A stretch of 52,342 nt of DNA from NCBI GenBank assembly GCA_903895695.1, contig CAITUY010000077.1, positions 1 to 52,342 of the forward strand. Direction: 5' to 3'. The notes under the pieces were generated by a model, which ran no database searches, was not told the origin of the DNA, and saw only the letters and a list, made by a program, of their open reading frames with translations. The first letter of the stretch is position 1. The number at the start of each line of letters is the position of its first letter. Origin of the DNA: an uncultured bacterium. Lineage in GTDB: Bacteria > Verrucomicrobiota > Kiritimatiellia > CAIKKV01 > CAITUY01. Made by a program: the position numbers and the translations under genes. Shown piece after piece: positions 42,081 through 49,338 of this stretch.

Positions 42081-44009
42081 TCACGCCAATCCCGCCGGCG
42101 GCGCCGGGCGGTCGAACCAATCGCGCACGTCGGCGTCAAGGCCCACACCGTGCATGTAGTTGTACACGGCCTTGCGCAATCCGCGTCCGAGCATGACGTG
42201 ATCGGCCTCCACCCCATCACGAAACGGCACCTCGTTGAGCGCGAACGACGCCGGGGGCCGCGCCTCCACACGCAGACCGTAGTCGCGTGCGTGCCGGAAG
42301 AAATCGCTGTGCACGGTCAGGGCAAAACGGTGCCAATAGGCCGATTGGAGCCAGCCCGCGGCGAAGAACTGCCGGACGGTTTCCAGCGCGTCGACCGTCT
42401 CCTGCTCGGTCTGCGTCGGGCACCCATACATCAGGTAGGCGTGCACCATGATCCCGGCCTCAGCAAACGCCCGGGCAGCGTGGCCGGCCTGTTCGACGGT
42501 CAGCCCCTTGTCGAGCACCTGAAGCAACCGGTCATGGGCCGCTTCCAGCCCGCCGGTGACCGCCACGCAACCCGAGCGCGCCAGCAGTTCCGTCAACTCG
42601 GGCGTGAACGCCGCCTCGAATCGGATATTCCCCCACCACGTAATCGCGAGCCGGCGGCGGATCAACTCTTCGGCCAGGTGCCGCAGCACGGCCGGCGGGG
42701 CTGCCTCATCGATAAAATGAAAACCCGTCTGGCCGGTCTGCGCGATGACCGTCTCAATGCGGTCCGCCAGCATGGCGGCGGGCGTGGCCCGGTACTGCCG
42801 GATGTAACCCAGGTGCGTGTCGCAAAACCGGCATTGATGCCAGTAGCAGCCGTGCGCCAGCATGAGCTTGTTCCAACGCACCGAGGACCAGATGCGATGC
42901 ATGGGGTTGAGCATCTCGGCCATCGCGAAGTAACGGTCCAGCGGCAGCCCGCTGAAGTCGGGCGCGCCGGCATCGTCACAGGGCGGCGCCACCGCTTCTG
43001 CCGGCCCGGCCGCAAAGACGACCCGCCCGCCCGCCCGAAAAAAAGTGCGCACCAACCCGGTCTCCACGACGCGCCCAGGCGGGGCATTTTCCATCAACTG
43101 CAAGAGCGGCAACGCCCGTGCCTGCAGGTGTGCGAGCAGCCTGAGGAACGGTTGCTCGCCGTCATCCAGCACCACGAAATCGACCGAGTCGAACACGCGC
43201 GGATCCCGTAACCCGCGCAACTCGGTGCTCGCATAGCCGCCGCCCAACACGACCGTGGTGTGGGGCTGCAACGCCTTGATCCGGCGGGCCATACGAAACG
43301 CCCCGTAGACCGTGCCCGGGAAAGGCAGCGTGAACCCCACCACATCGGGGCCATGCGCCCGCAGGGCCTTCTCGGCGAAGGCGTCAATCAGGCCATCGAC
43401 GAGCGTCGGCTGACGCCCCAAGGCCCGCGCCAGTCCGTCAAACGTCGGCGCGCCGGCTGCCAGGGATTCTCCATAGCGCGCCAGGTCGAACCGCTTGTCA
43501 ACCCCCTCGCGGATGGCGTCAACCAGGTCGTCCAGGTACAGACTGGCCAGATGCACGGCCTTGTCGTGCGTGCCGAGCGCGCCGAAGGCCCAGGCAAGCG
43601 ATTCGTCGGGCATCCCGGCCGTCGCCGTCGTGGACCCGGGCCGGCCAAGCCCGGCGAACCGCGGTCCTTCGGGAAGGAAGTCGCGGCCGGCGATGCGCAG
43701 GGCCAACGACGGGTCATGGCCCTGGAGAAACCGGATGACCGGGTCCACGGTGTCCCGGAACGTCGCGGCATGCGCGAGAAAATGCGCCACGGCGGCGGGC
43801 TGACGCTTGCGTTTTCGAAACCGGCGCTTGATCGCCGTGCGGATGGACTCGACGCCGCGGGCCGAAAATAACGCCAAGGCCAGTTCCAGTGAAGCGTCGA
43901 CCTGGGATACGTCGAACCCATTTGACTTGAGGAAACCGGCCAGGACGGGCGTGGCGGCATACGGCGCATTGACCTGCACCATCGGCGGCGTGATTAATAG
44001 AATGCGCAT
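42081..44009 (-). CDS. B12-binding-type radical SAM protein
   Basis: 642 residues. The N-terminus (MRILLITPPMVQVNAPYAATPVLAGFLKSNG, given here in part: RILLITPP, TPVLAGFLKSNG, VSQVD) is a cobalamin-binding-like Rossmann region extending to about 300, where VVLGGGYAS recurs. The radical SAM cluster motif is CYWHQCRFC (Cys388, Cys393, Cys396), with four rather than three residues between the first two Cys. The HIDE-like barrel core follows (FHFIDEAAPPAVL, GGLEAAHDRLLQVLDKG, AYLMYGCPTQTEQE). Related proteins methylate or rearrange unreactive carbons; the substrate is unknown. The gene is preceded by the heptamer array. Confidence 0.85.
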   Translation of the reverse strand: MRILLITPPMVQVNAPYAATPVLAGFLKSNGFDVSQVDASLELALALFSARGVESIRTAIKRRFRKRKRQPAAVAHFLAHAATFRDTVDPVIRFLQGHDPSLALRIAGRDFLPEGPRFAGLGRPGSTTATAGMPDESLAWAFGALGTHDKAVHLASLYLDDLVDAIREGVDKRFDLARYGESLAAGAPTFDGLARALGRQPTLVDGLIDAFAEKALRAHGPDVVGFTLPFPGTVYGAFRMARRIKALQPHTTVVLGGGYASTELRGLRDPRVFDSVDFVVLDDGEQPFLRLLAHLQARALPLLQLMENAPPGRVVETGLVRTFFRAGGRVVFAAGPAEAVAPPCDDAGAPDFSGLPLDRYFAMAEMLNPMHRIWSSVRWNKLMLAHGCYWHQCRFCDTHLGYIRQYRATPAAMLADRIETVIAQTGQTGFHFIDEAAPPAVLRHLAEELIRRRLAITWWGNIRFEAAFTPELTELLARSGCVAVTGGLEAAHDRLLQVLDKGLTVEQAGHAARAFAEAGIMVHAYLMYGCPTQTEQETVDALETVRQFFAAGWLQSAYWHRFALTVHSDFFRHARDYGLRVEARPPASFALNEVPFRDGVEADHVMLGRGLRKAVYNYMHGVGLDADVRDWFDRPAPPAGLA

Positions 44010-44013
44010 GGAA

Positions 44014-44097
44014 GTGTTCGGTGTTCAGTGTTCAGTGTTCAGTGCTCCCTGTCCGACCTGACTCGCAACGGGTTCCCTGAACACCGAACACTGAACA
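44014..44097. repeat. inverted pair of heptamer arrays (GTGTTCA type)
   Basis: GTGTTCG, GTGTTCA, GTGTTCA, GTGTTCA, GTGCTCC run in phase at 44014-44048; CTGAACA, CCGAACA, CTGAACA at 44077-44097 are their reverse complement. They are separated by 28 nt, and could fold into a long hairpin between the zinc-ribbon and radical SAM genes. Confidence 0.75.
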
Positions 44098-44117
44098 CTC
44101 TCTGACACCAACGCGCG

Positions 44118-45527
44118 TCACCCCAGCCGCTGCAACCGTTGCTGCAGCGCGGAAATCCGCTGCGTGGCGGCCTGTAATTCCGCCTGGGTGTCGGCCTTGA
44201 GCGTGGCTAGAAGCACCCGCTGCGCCTGAACCTGCGTCTCGAGATCTGCCAGGCGGCGACGCGCGTTCATCTCGTCAATGGCCCGCTGGCCAGCCATCTC
44301 CTGAAAGGCCTTTTCTGCCGCTTCAGCCCGACGAATCGCGTCGTTCTTCTGACCCTCCATCTGGAGCAGGCGGGTCTTCACTTGAGCGACCTCAGCAACA
44401 AGCGCATCCACGGTCGAGGAAGTAAGGGAGGCCGGGTTCGGCTGCGGCGGGTGCGGAGTCGGGGGTGTCGCCATAATCCTGATCGTCCCACCGTCGGCCG
44501 GTTCGTCGCGATCCAGCGGTATGCGCCCGGAAGCCGCCCGCGAAGCAACAGGCGCCACGGGGGGTTCGGCAGCGACTGCGGCCGGCACCGCCGCCGGGGC
44601 AGCCGCCGTAGCATGGGGAAGCGGCGCGGATTCGGGCGCGGGACTCAGGGCCGCGGCGGCGACCGGCACGGCGGGCTCGGCCGGCACAGACTCGGCGACC
44701 GGCGGCTCTTCGGTTGCGATCACGGGGACAATGCCCCCGCACTGTTTGCATCGGATCTTCTTGCCGATCAATTCCTCGCGCACCTTAGTCTGCCAGTTGC
44801 AGGTCGGACACTTGACGGTCAGGTTCAACGCCCCATGCTGCTCGCCCAAGTGGCTAAGAACAATCGGAGCCGCCGCCTTCCGGGACACGCCGGACGGTGT
44901 CGCAGGGAGCGGTGCGGCTGCAGGGGCCGACGCAGCCGCCGGGGCTGGCGCGGCGACTGGTGCCGGGGCAGGTGCTGCTGATACGGCAACGGGGGCTGGC
45001 GCAGGGGCTGGAGCCGGCGCTGGCACGGGGGCCGGGGTCGGTGCAGGGGCCGGGGCGGGTACTGGCGTGACCACTAGAGCTGGTACGACCACGGGAGTCG
45101 GAGCGACCGGAACGGGAGGGAGGACCACAGTGGCCGTCTTGACCGGCGGGACCGCCGGTGCAGCCGCTTTTGGCAAAGCCGACATAGGCCAGACTGGTGG
45201 CGGTGGCGGTGGTGGCGGCGCCGCGATCACAGGCTGCGCGACAGGAATGGGCTCGGGTTCGGGCGCCGGCGTCGCGACCGGAACAGATTCTTCGGGCTCA
45301 GCCTTGGCCACGGGCGCGGCCACAGGCACCGCGACAGGGACGGCCTCGACCGCCGGAGGGGGCGGCGCCGCAGGTGCCTCGGACGGAGCCGCGGCCACCG
45401 CGTCCTTCGACACCGGAATCATCTTGCCGCACTTGGGGCACTTGATCTCCGCGGGCGTCCGGGCCAACCCGGACTTGATCTTAAGCTTGGCTCCGCACTT
45501 CCCGCATTCGACGGCCAGAATCGGCAT
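44118..45527 (-). CDS. zinc-ribbon, Pro/Ala-rich protein with C-terminal coiled coil
   Basis: 469 residues. Two zinc ribbons: CGKCGAKL...CPKCGK (residues about 8-36) and CPTCNWQT...CKQCGG (about 235-265). Between and after them are long Pro/Ala/Val repeats (PAPAPAPTPAPVPAPAPAPA-like, about 45-215 and 275-365). Residues about 390-469 form a coiled coil of Glu, Gln, Arg and Ala heptads. No enzyme domain and no signal peptide are seen. The layout suggests a cytoplasmic scaffold with zinc-dependent binding and self-association; function unknown. The start at 45527 has GGAGGA upstream; the earlier ATG at 45548 does not. Confidence 0.75.
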   Translation of the reverse strand: MPILAVECGKCGAKLKIKSGLARTPAEIKCPKCGKMIPVSKDAVAAAPSEAPAAPPPPAVEAVPVAVPVAAPVAKAEPEESVPVATPAPEPEPIPVAQPVIAAPPPPPPPPVWPMSALPKAAAPAVPPVKTATVVLPPVPVAPTPVVVPALVVTPVPAPAPAPTPAPVPAPAPAPAPAPVAVSAAPAPAPVAAPAPAAASAPAAAPLPATPSGVSRKAAAPIVLSHLGEQHGALNLTVKCPTCNWQTKVREELIGKKIRCKQCGGIVPVIATEEPPVAESVPAEPAVPVAAAALSPAPESAPLPHATAAAPAAVPAAVAAEPPVAPVASRAASGRIPLDRDEPADGGTIRIMATPPTPHPPQPNPASLTSSTVDALVAEVAQVKTRLLQMEGQKNDAIRRAEAAEKAFQEMAGQRAIDEMNARRRLADLETQVQAQRVLLATLKADTQAELQAATQRISALQQRLQRLG

Positions 45528-45638
45528 GGTCCATCCTCCGTTCGTCACCTTCCGCCGGTCGCGCGACCGACCCAGAACCGCGTCACCATACCAACCCGGC
45601 CCGCTATTCTCAACGGTTATTGGGTTGCGTTTTGCGCA

Positions 45639-45667
45639 TTGACAGCTCCCCGACCGGTGCCTATCTT
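45639..45667 (+). promoter_or_regulatory. sigma70 promoter for efp-epmA
   Basis: Perfect TTGACA (45639-45644), 17 nt, TATCTT (45662-45667), 44 nt before the efp start codon. Confidence 0.7.
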
Positions 45668-45711
45668 ATGCGCCCTACTCTGCAAGGGAATCGAGGAGAA
45701 CTGAGGTTTTT

Positions 45712-46284
45712 ATGGCGGATTACACAGCACCGGATTTGCGCAAAGGACTACGCGTCGAGATCGACAACACCCCGTATGTCATCACGGAGTTTAATTTCGT
45801 GAAACCGGGCAAAGGCGCAGCCATCTACACCTGCCGTCTCAAAAGCCTCCTCGACGGCAACACCTTCGTGCGCGCCTTCCGCTCGAACGACGTCCTCAAG
45901 AAGCCTGACCTTGAGGAACGCACCATGCGCTTCTCCTACGTCGAAGGCGACGACTACATCTTCATGAATGCGGAATTTGAGCAGGCCACGATCCCCGCCT
46001 CTGTGCTGGGCGACAGCCGTTTCTTCCTGTTCGAGGACTGCGAAGTGCGCGTGCTCTATCACAACGGCCAGCCCGTGGACATCACGCTGCCGACGTTCGT
46101 TGAAAAGGTGATCCTGGAGACCGAGCCCGGCGCCCGCGGCAACACCGCCACCAACGTGCTGAAGGCCGCCAAGATCAACGGGGGCTTCGAGATCCACGTT
46201 CCGCTTTTCATCAACCAGGGCGATACGATCAAGATCGACACGCGCACCGGCGAATACTCCGATCGCGCCCTGAAGACGAGGTAG
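45712..46284 (+). CDS. efp: translation elongation factor P
   Basis: 190 residues, three beta-barrel domains. EF-P enters the ribosomal E site and relieves stalling at consecutive prolines. The loop VKPGKGAA places Lys34 at the tip, the lysine that EpmA beta-lysylates in gamma-proteobacteria; the PGKGA form matches that pathway. Domain II (TMRFSYVEGDDYIFMNAEFEQ, in part: DDYIFMN) and domain III end DTRTGEYSDRAL are standard. The Pro-rich proteins encoded nearby would depend on it. The ATG at 45712 has TGAGGT upstream. epmA follows after 56 nt. Confidence 0.97.
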   Translation: MADYTAPDLRKGLRVEIDNTPYVITEFNFVKPGKGAAIYTCRLKSLLDGNTFVRAFRSNDVLKKPDLEERTMRFSYVEGDDYIFMNAEFEQATIPASVLGDSRFFLFEDCEVRVLYHNGQPVDITLPTFVEKVILETEPGARGNTATNVLKAAKINGGFEIHVPLFINQGDTIKIDTRTGEYSDRALKTR

Positions 46285-46340
46285 CGACGGGCCGCTCGCC
46301 ATACCTTGAGAATGCCCGGCTGCAGTCCCTGCGGCCGGCC

Positions 46341-47246
46341 TTGGAACTCCGCAGCCGGGTGCTCAATGCCATCCGCGCGTTTTTTGTCGCGCGGGATTTC
46401 ATGGAAGTCGAAACCCCGGTCCGGCTGCCCACCCCGGCCCTGGAGTTGAATATCGATGCCGAGCCTTCCGGCGCCGGGTTCCTGCGCACCTCGCCCGAAT
46501 TGCACATGAAGCGGCTGCTGGCGGCGGGCTGCGACCGCATCTTCCAGATGGGACCCTGTTTCCGCAAAGGCGAACGCGGCGCGCTGCACCACCCCGAATA
46601 CACCATGCTTGAGTGGTATCGCGCCAATGCCGACTACCTCGACATCCTGAGAGACACGGAGGAGTTGATTGCCGCCCTGGCGCCTCTGTCCCGATCCACC
46701 GTCCACCTTCCATCGTCCACCTCATCGTCTTCACCGTTCACGGTTCACGGTTCACCGTTCACTGACTTCCTCCGCATTTCGGTGCGCGACGCCTTCCGCC
46801 AGCATGCCGGCTGGGATCCCGTCGCCGACTATGACGGCGAGCGATTCGAACATGACCTGGTGACCCGGGTCGAGCCGGCCCTGCCGCGCGACCGGCCGGT
46901 CGTGCTCATGGACTATCCCGTTGCGGCGGCAGCCCTCTCGCGACGCAAGCCGGGAAATGAGGCCGTGGCCGAACGCTGGGAGCTCTACATCGACGGCGTG
47001 GAAATCGCCAACGCCTTCAGCGAGTTGACCGACGCGGCCGAACAGCGGGCACGCTTCGAAGGCTGGGCGGCCGAACGGCGCGCTGCCGGTCGGACGGTCT
47101 ACCCGCTTGACGAGGCCTTCCTCGCGGCCCTGGAGGCGGGCATGCCGCCGGCCGGCGGCATTGCCGTGGGCGTGGACCGCCTCGTGATGGTCCTGGCGGG
47201 CAAACGGTCGCTCGACGACGTGCTCGCGTTCCGGGAAGAGATCTGA
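46341..47246 (+). CDS. epmA: EF-P lysine ligase EpmA-like (GenX/PoxA), with internal heptamer repeat
   Basis: 301 residues from a TTG. This LysRS-like class II core ligates beta-lysine to EF-P Lys34. Class II motifs: EVETPVRLPTPA, TSPELHMKRLLAAGC, motif 2 FRKGERGALHHPEYTMLEWYR (in part: HHPEYTMLEWYR), VEIANAFSEL, and motif 3 GGIAVGVDRLVM. No anticodon-binding domain is present, as expected. Residues about 119-142 (a Ser/Thr/Pro/His stretch) are encoded by ten in-phase heptamers at 46695-46764, a likely insertion. The start is uncertain: the frame is open upstream through the efp stop with no ATG; TTG at 46341 or an upstream non-standard codon may be used. EpmB is not in the window. Confidence 0.9.
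   Translation: MELRSRVLNAIRAFFVARDFMEVETPVRLPTPALELNIDAEPSGAGFLRTSPELHMKRLLAAGCDRIFQMGPCFRKGERGALHHPEYTMLEWYRANADYLDILRDTEELIAALAPLSRSTVHLPSSTSSSSPFTVHGSPFTDFLRISVRDAFRQHAGWDPVADYDGERFEHDLVTRVEPALPRDRPVVLMDYPVAAAALSRRKPGNEAVAERWELYIDGVEIANAFSELTDAAEQRARFEGWAAERRAAGRTVYPLDEAFLAALEAGMPPAGGIAVGVDRLVMVLAGKRSLDDVLAFREEI
46695..46764 (+). repeat. ten-unit heptamer array inside epmA
   Basis: Exactly ten in-phase 7-mers: TCCACCG, TCCACCT, TCCATCG, TCCACCT, CATCGTC, TTCACCG, TTCACGG, TTCACGG, TTCACCG, TTCACTG. They code for the linker STVHLPSS...SPFTVHGSPFTD. The reading frame remains open through all units. Confidence 0.85.
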
Positions 47247-47262
47247 GGCGCTCTTCTGGACC

Positions 47263-47352
47263 CCCGCGACCTTGCGTCGCGGGTGAACCCGATCGCGCGG
47301 GAAAGCGTACTTTCCCAGGCAATCGGCCGCCCCTGCCGCGCAAGGCGGCAGG
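47263..47352. terminator. triple hairpin between convergent epmA and obg
   Basis: Three hairpins follow each other: CCCGCGAC-CTTGC-GTCGCGGG (47263-47283), GGGAAAG-CGTA-CTTTCCC (about 47300-47317) and CCTGCCGC-GCAAG-GCGGCAGG (47332-47352). They fill the gap between two convergent stops, where a bidirectional terminator is expected. No T-run follows the stems, so termination could be weak or the hairpins could be repeats (see 33839-33859). Confidence 0.5.
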
Positions 47353-47359
47353 CGGCGAG

Positions 47360-48361
47360 CTACTGGCTGCGGACCATCTGACCCAGGCGCTTCTTCAGCT
47401 CGTCGATGCCTTCGCCGGTTTCGGCGGAGATGGGGATCGGCTTGGTCTTGGTCCTGCGCTTGAACGACGTCAGCCGCTTGGCGGCCTCGGGCAGGTCCAT
47501 CTTGTTGGCCACAATCACGAACGGACGCTCCAGCATGGCGGCGTTGTAGAATTCCAATTCCTTGCGCAGCACCCTGTAGTCGTCGACGGGGTCCCGGCCC
47601 TCGGTGCCCGCCATATCGATTACGAAGGCCAGGCAGGCGGACCGCTCGATGTGCCGCAGGAAGCGATCGCCCAGGCCGATGCCCTCGTGCGCGCCGGCGA
47701 TCACGCCGGGAATATCGGCCACCGAGAAGCGGCTGTAGTCGTCGACCATGACTGTCCCGATGATCGGGTTGATGGTCGTGAACGCATACGGCGCGACCTT
47801 CGGGTGCGCGTTACTGATGCGACTGACCACCGAGGACTTGCCGGCGTTGGGGAACCCGACTAGGCCGACATCGGCCATCAGTTTCAGGTCCAGGCGCAGC
47901 GTGAATTCCTCGCCCGGGTCGCCGTCGGTATGCTCGTAGGGGGTCTGGTGGGTCGTCGTCTGCCAATGCGGATTGCCGAGCCCGCCCTTGCCGCCCTTGG
48001 CCACGGTCATCTCCTGGCCGGCATCCAGCAAGTCGCCGAGCACCTCGCCGGTGGCGGCGTTGCGAACCTCGGTTCCACGCGGCACGAGCACGACCAGGTC
48101 CGTTCCATTCCGGCCGTGCATCTTCTTGCCCATACCGTGCTGGCCGCCGCGGGCATGCTGGTGCGGCTGGAAGTAGAGGCTGATGAGGCTGTCGGTATTC
48201 GGATCGACGCGCAGGATCACGTGGCCGCCGCGGCCGCCGTCGCCGCCATCCGGGCCGCCGCGCGGGACGTACTTCTCGCGGCGGAAGCTGACGCAGCCGT
48301 TGCCGCCGCGCCCCCCCATCGCGTGGATGCTGACGCTATCGATGAACGTGCGGGTCTTCAT
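47360..48361 (-). CDS. obgE: GTPase Obg/CgtA
   Basis: 333 residues. Obg fold (1-158) with its glycine-rich arms (GGRGGNGCVSFRREKYVPRGGPDGGDGG, in part: GGPDGGDGGRGG), then the G domain: GFPNAGKSS (G1), TTINPIIGT (G2), DIPGVI (G3), NKMD (G4) and SAETGEGI (G5). The OCT domain is lacking, as in many Obg proteins. It works in late 50S ribosome assembly and nutrient signalling. It is encoded behind rplU and rpmA, the most widely conserved order for obg. ATG at 48361 is used; the open frame upstream runs through the terminator and is rejected. Confidence 0.96.
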   Translation of the reverse strand: MKTRTFIDSVSIHAMGGRGGNGCVSFRREKYVPRGGPDGGDGGRGGHVILRVDPNTDSLISLYFQPHQHARGGQHGMGKKMHGRNGTDLVVLVPRGTEVRNAATGEVLGDLLDAGQEMTVAKGGKGGLGNPHWQTTTHQTPYEHTDGDPGEEFTLRLDLKLMADVGLVGFPNAGKSSVVSRISNAHPKVAPYAFTTINPIIGTVMVDDYSRFSVADIPGVIAGAHEGIGLGDRFLRHIERSACLAFVIDMAGTEGRDPVDDYRVLRKELEFYNAAMLERPFVIVANKMDLPEAAKRLTSFKRRTKTKPIPISAETGEGIDELKKRLGQMVRSQ

Positions 48362-48381
48362 ACGTTCCGGGTGAAGCTGAC

Positions 48382-48415
48382 AAAAAAAGACGCACCGGGG
48401 TAAACACGGTGCGTC
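48382..48415 (-). terminator. rho-independent terminator after rpmA
   Basis: On the minus strand a 9-bp stem GACGCACCG/CGGTGCGTC (48407-48415 with 48389-48397) and 9-nt loop are followed by seven T's (48388-48382). It lies between rpmA and obg and likely limits obg expression relative to the ribosomal genes. Confidence 0.8.
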
Positions 48416-48455
48416 TCTCGCTGCCTTCGGTTCAAAGGCATTGTGGCAGGCGCTG

Positions 48456-48707
48456 TCAGGCGGTCGCCTTGATGACGGTCGCCCGCTTGCCACGGGTGCA
48501 GTTCTCGAACTTGACGGTCCCCGGCACGAGCGCGAAGAGCGTGTAGTCGCGGCCGGTCTTCACGTTGCGCCCGGCGGTGATCGACGACCCGCGCTGGCGC
48601 ACGATGATGCTGCCGGCGGTCACGGTCTCGCCGTCGTAGCACTTGACGCCCAGGCGCTGCCCACGGCTGTCCCGATTGTTAACACCACTTCCTGATTTCG
48701 CTGGCAT
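48456..48707 (-). CDS. rpmA: 50S ribosomal protein L27
   Basis: 83 residues. L27's flexible N-terminus reaches the peptidyl transferase centre. The core [22 protein letters not shown], in part [12 protein letters not shown], and [15 protein letters not shown] match the family. The N-terminus is MPAKSGSG rather than the usual MAHKKGGG, so the common Ala-His-Lys-Lys start is altered. It follows rplU by 14 nt and ends before the terminator. Confidence 0.96.
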   Translation of the reverse strand: MPAKSGSGVNNRDSRGQRLGVKCYDGETVTAGSIIVRQRGSSITAGRNVKTGRDYTLFALVPGTVKFENCTRGKRATVIKATA

Positions 48708-48721
48708 GGTAAGATCTCCGT

Positions 48722-49039
48722 TCAGCCGATGCTGGCGACGCGCAGGACCGTCTTGTTCTGACGATGGCCGACCTTCCGCCGGTAGCCCTTGCGTCGTTTC
48801 TTTTTGAAGGCCACGACCTTGGGGCCGCGGACGGACTCCTCGACGATCTCGGCGCTCACCTTGGCGCCAGGCACCGTCGGGGTCCCGATCGTAAGGGTCT
48901 TGCCGTCGGAGAGGGCCAGCACGGAGGTCAGCTCAATCGTGCTGCCGGCAGCGCCTTCCAACAACTCTACTTTCAGGGTTTCGCCGGCCTTGACCAGGTA
49001 CTGTTTCCCACCCGTTTCAACTACAGCATACGGTTCCAT
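48722..49039 (-). CDS. rplU: 50S ribosomal protein L21
   Basis: 105 residues from ATG 49039. Typical L21: [16 protein letters not shown] at the start, VGTPTV-like segment ([16 protein letters not shown]), and the basic, RNA-binding [16 protein letters not shown] loop. It binds 23S rRNA in the large subunit. It is first of the rplU-rpmA-obg set; an AGGA precedes the start. The earlier ATG at 49054 is less likely. Confidence 0.96.
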   Translation of the reverse strand: MEPYAVVETGGKQYLVKAGETLKVELLEGAAGSTIELTSVLALSDGKTLTIGTPTVPGAKVSAEIVEESVRGPKVVAFKKKRRKGYRRKVGHRQNKTVLRVASIG

Positions 49040-49102
49040 GGTTATCGTCCTCAACGTTGACCCGGCTACCCAAAGGCGGTGCCTTTGATCAAAAGGGGTG
49101 TC

Positions 49103-49131
49103 ATACTATGAACCAGCCCCCGCAATGTCAA
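49103..49131 (-). promoter_or_regulatory. strong sigma70 promoter for rplU-rpmA
   Basis: On the minus strand perfect TTGACA (49126-49131), 17 nt, TAGTAT (49103-49108). The resulting 5' leader is about 57 nt. Confidence 0.75.
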
Positions 49132-49152
49132 CCCCCTTTTCCCTTTTTCCGG

Positions 49153-49180
49153 TTGCGGGCCGAAAGCGATGTGATATAGT
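49153..49180 (+). promoter_or_regulatory. candidate promoter for tRNA-Glu
   Basis: TTGCGG (49153-49158), 16 nt, TATAGT (49175-49180), followed by a GC-rich discriminator (CGCCCCC), typical of growth-controlled stable RNA promoters. The tRNA begins 23 nt further on. Confidence 0.5.
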
Positions 49181-49202
49181 TCGCCCCCTGCTTTTGACCC
49201 GT

Positions 49203-49277
49203 GCGCCCATCGTCTATCGGTCAGGACACCAGGTTTTCATCCTGGCGAGCCGGGTTCGACTCCCGGTGGGCGCGCCA
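49203..49277 (+). tRNA. tRNA-Glu (anticodon TTC)
   Basis: Complete cloverleaf. The acceptor stem GCGCCCA (49203-49209) pairs with TGGGCGC (49267-49273); G is the discriminator and CCA is encoded (49275-49277). The anticodon arm is CCAGG-TTTTCAT-CCTGG with anticodon TTC, and the T arm CCGGG-TTCGACT-CCCGG. It reads GAA/GAG codons. A transfer RNA gene at this spot borders the accessory tail of the window. Confidence 0.97.
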
Positions 49278-49338
49278 TACAAAAGATTGGGCTCTCGGAC
49301 ATTAACGGGGGCACACCCCCTCGGACCTCAGGCACACA

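Noticed and set aside
44880..45300. GC-rich tandem-looking repeats that resemble a minisatellite
   Set aside because: They encode the Pro/Ala/Val repeats of the zinc-ribbon protein; the repetition follows codons and is explained by the protein.
49306..49320. GGGGG-CACA-CCCCC stem after tRNA-Glu as a terminator
   Set aside because: Short stem without a T-run; could be chance in GC-rich sequence, so not listed as a feature.
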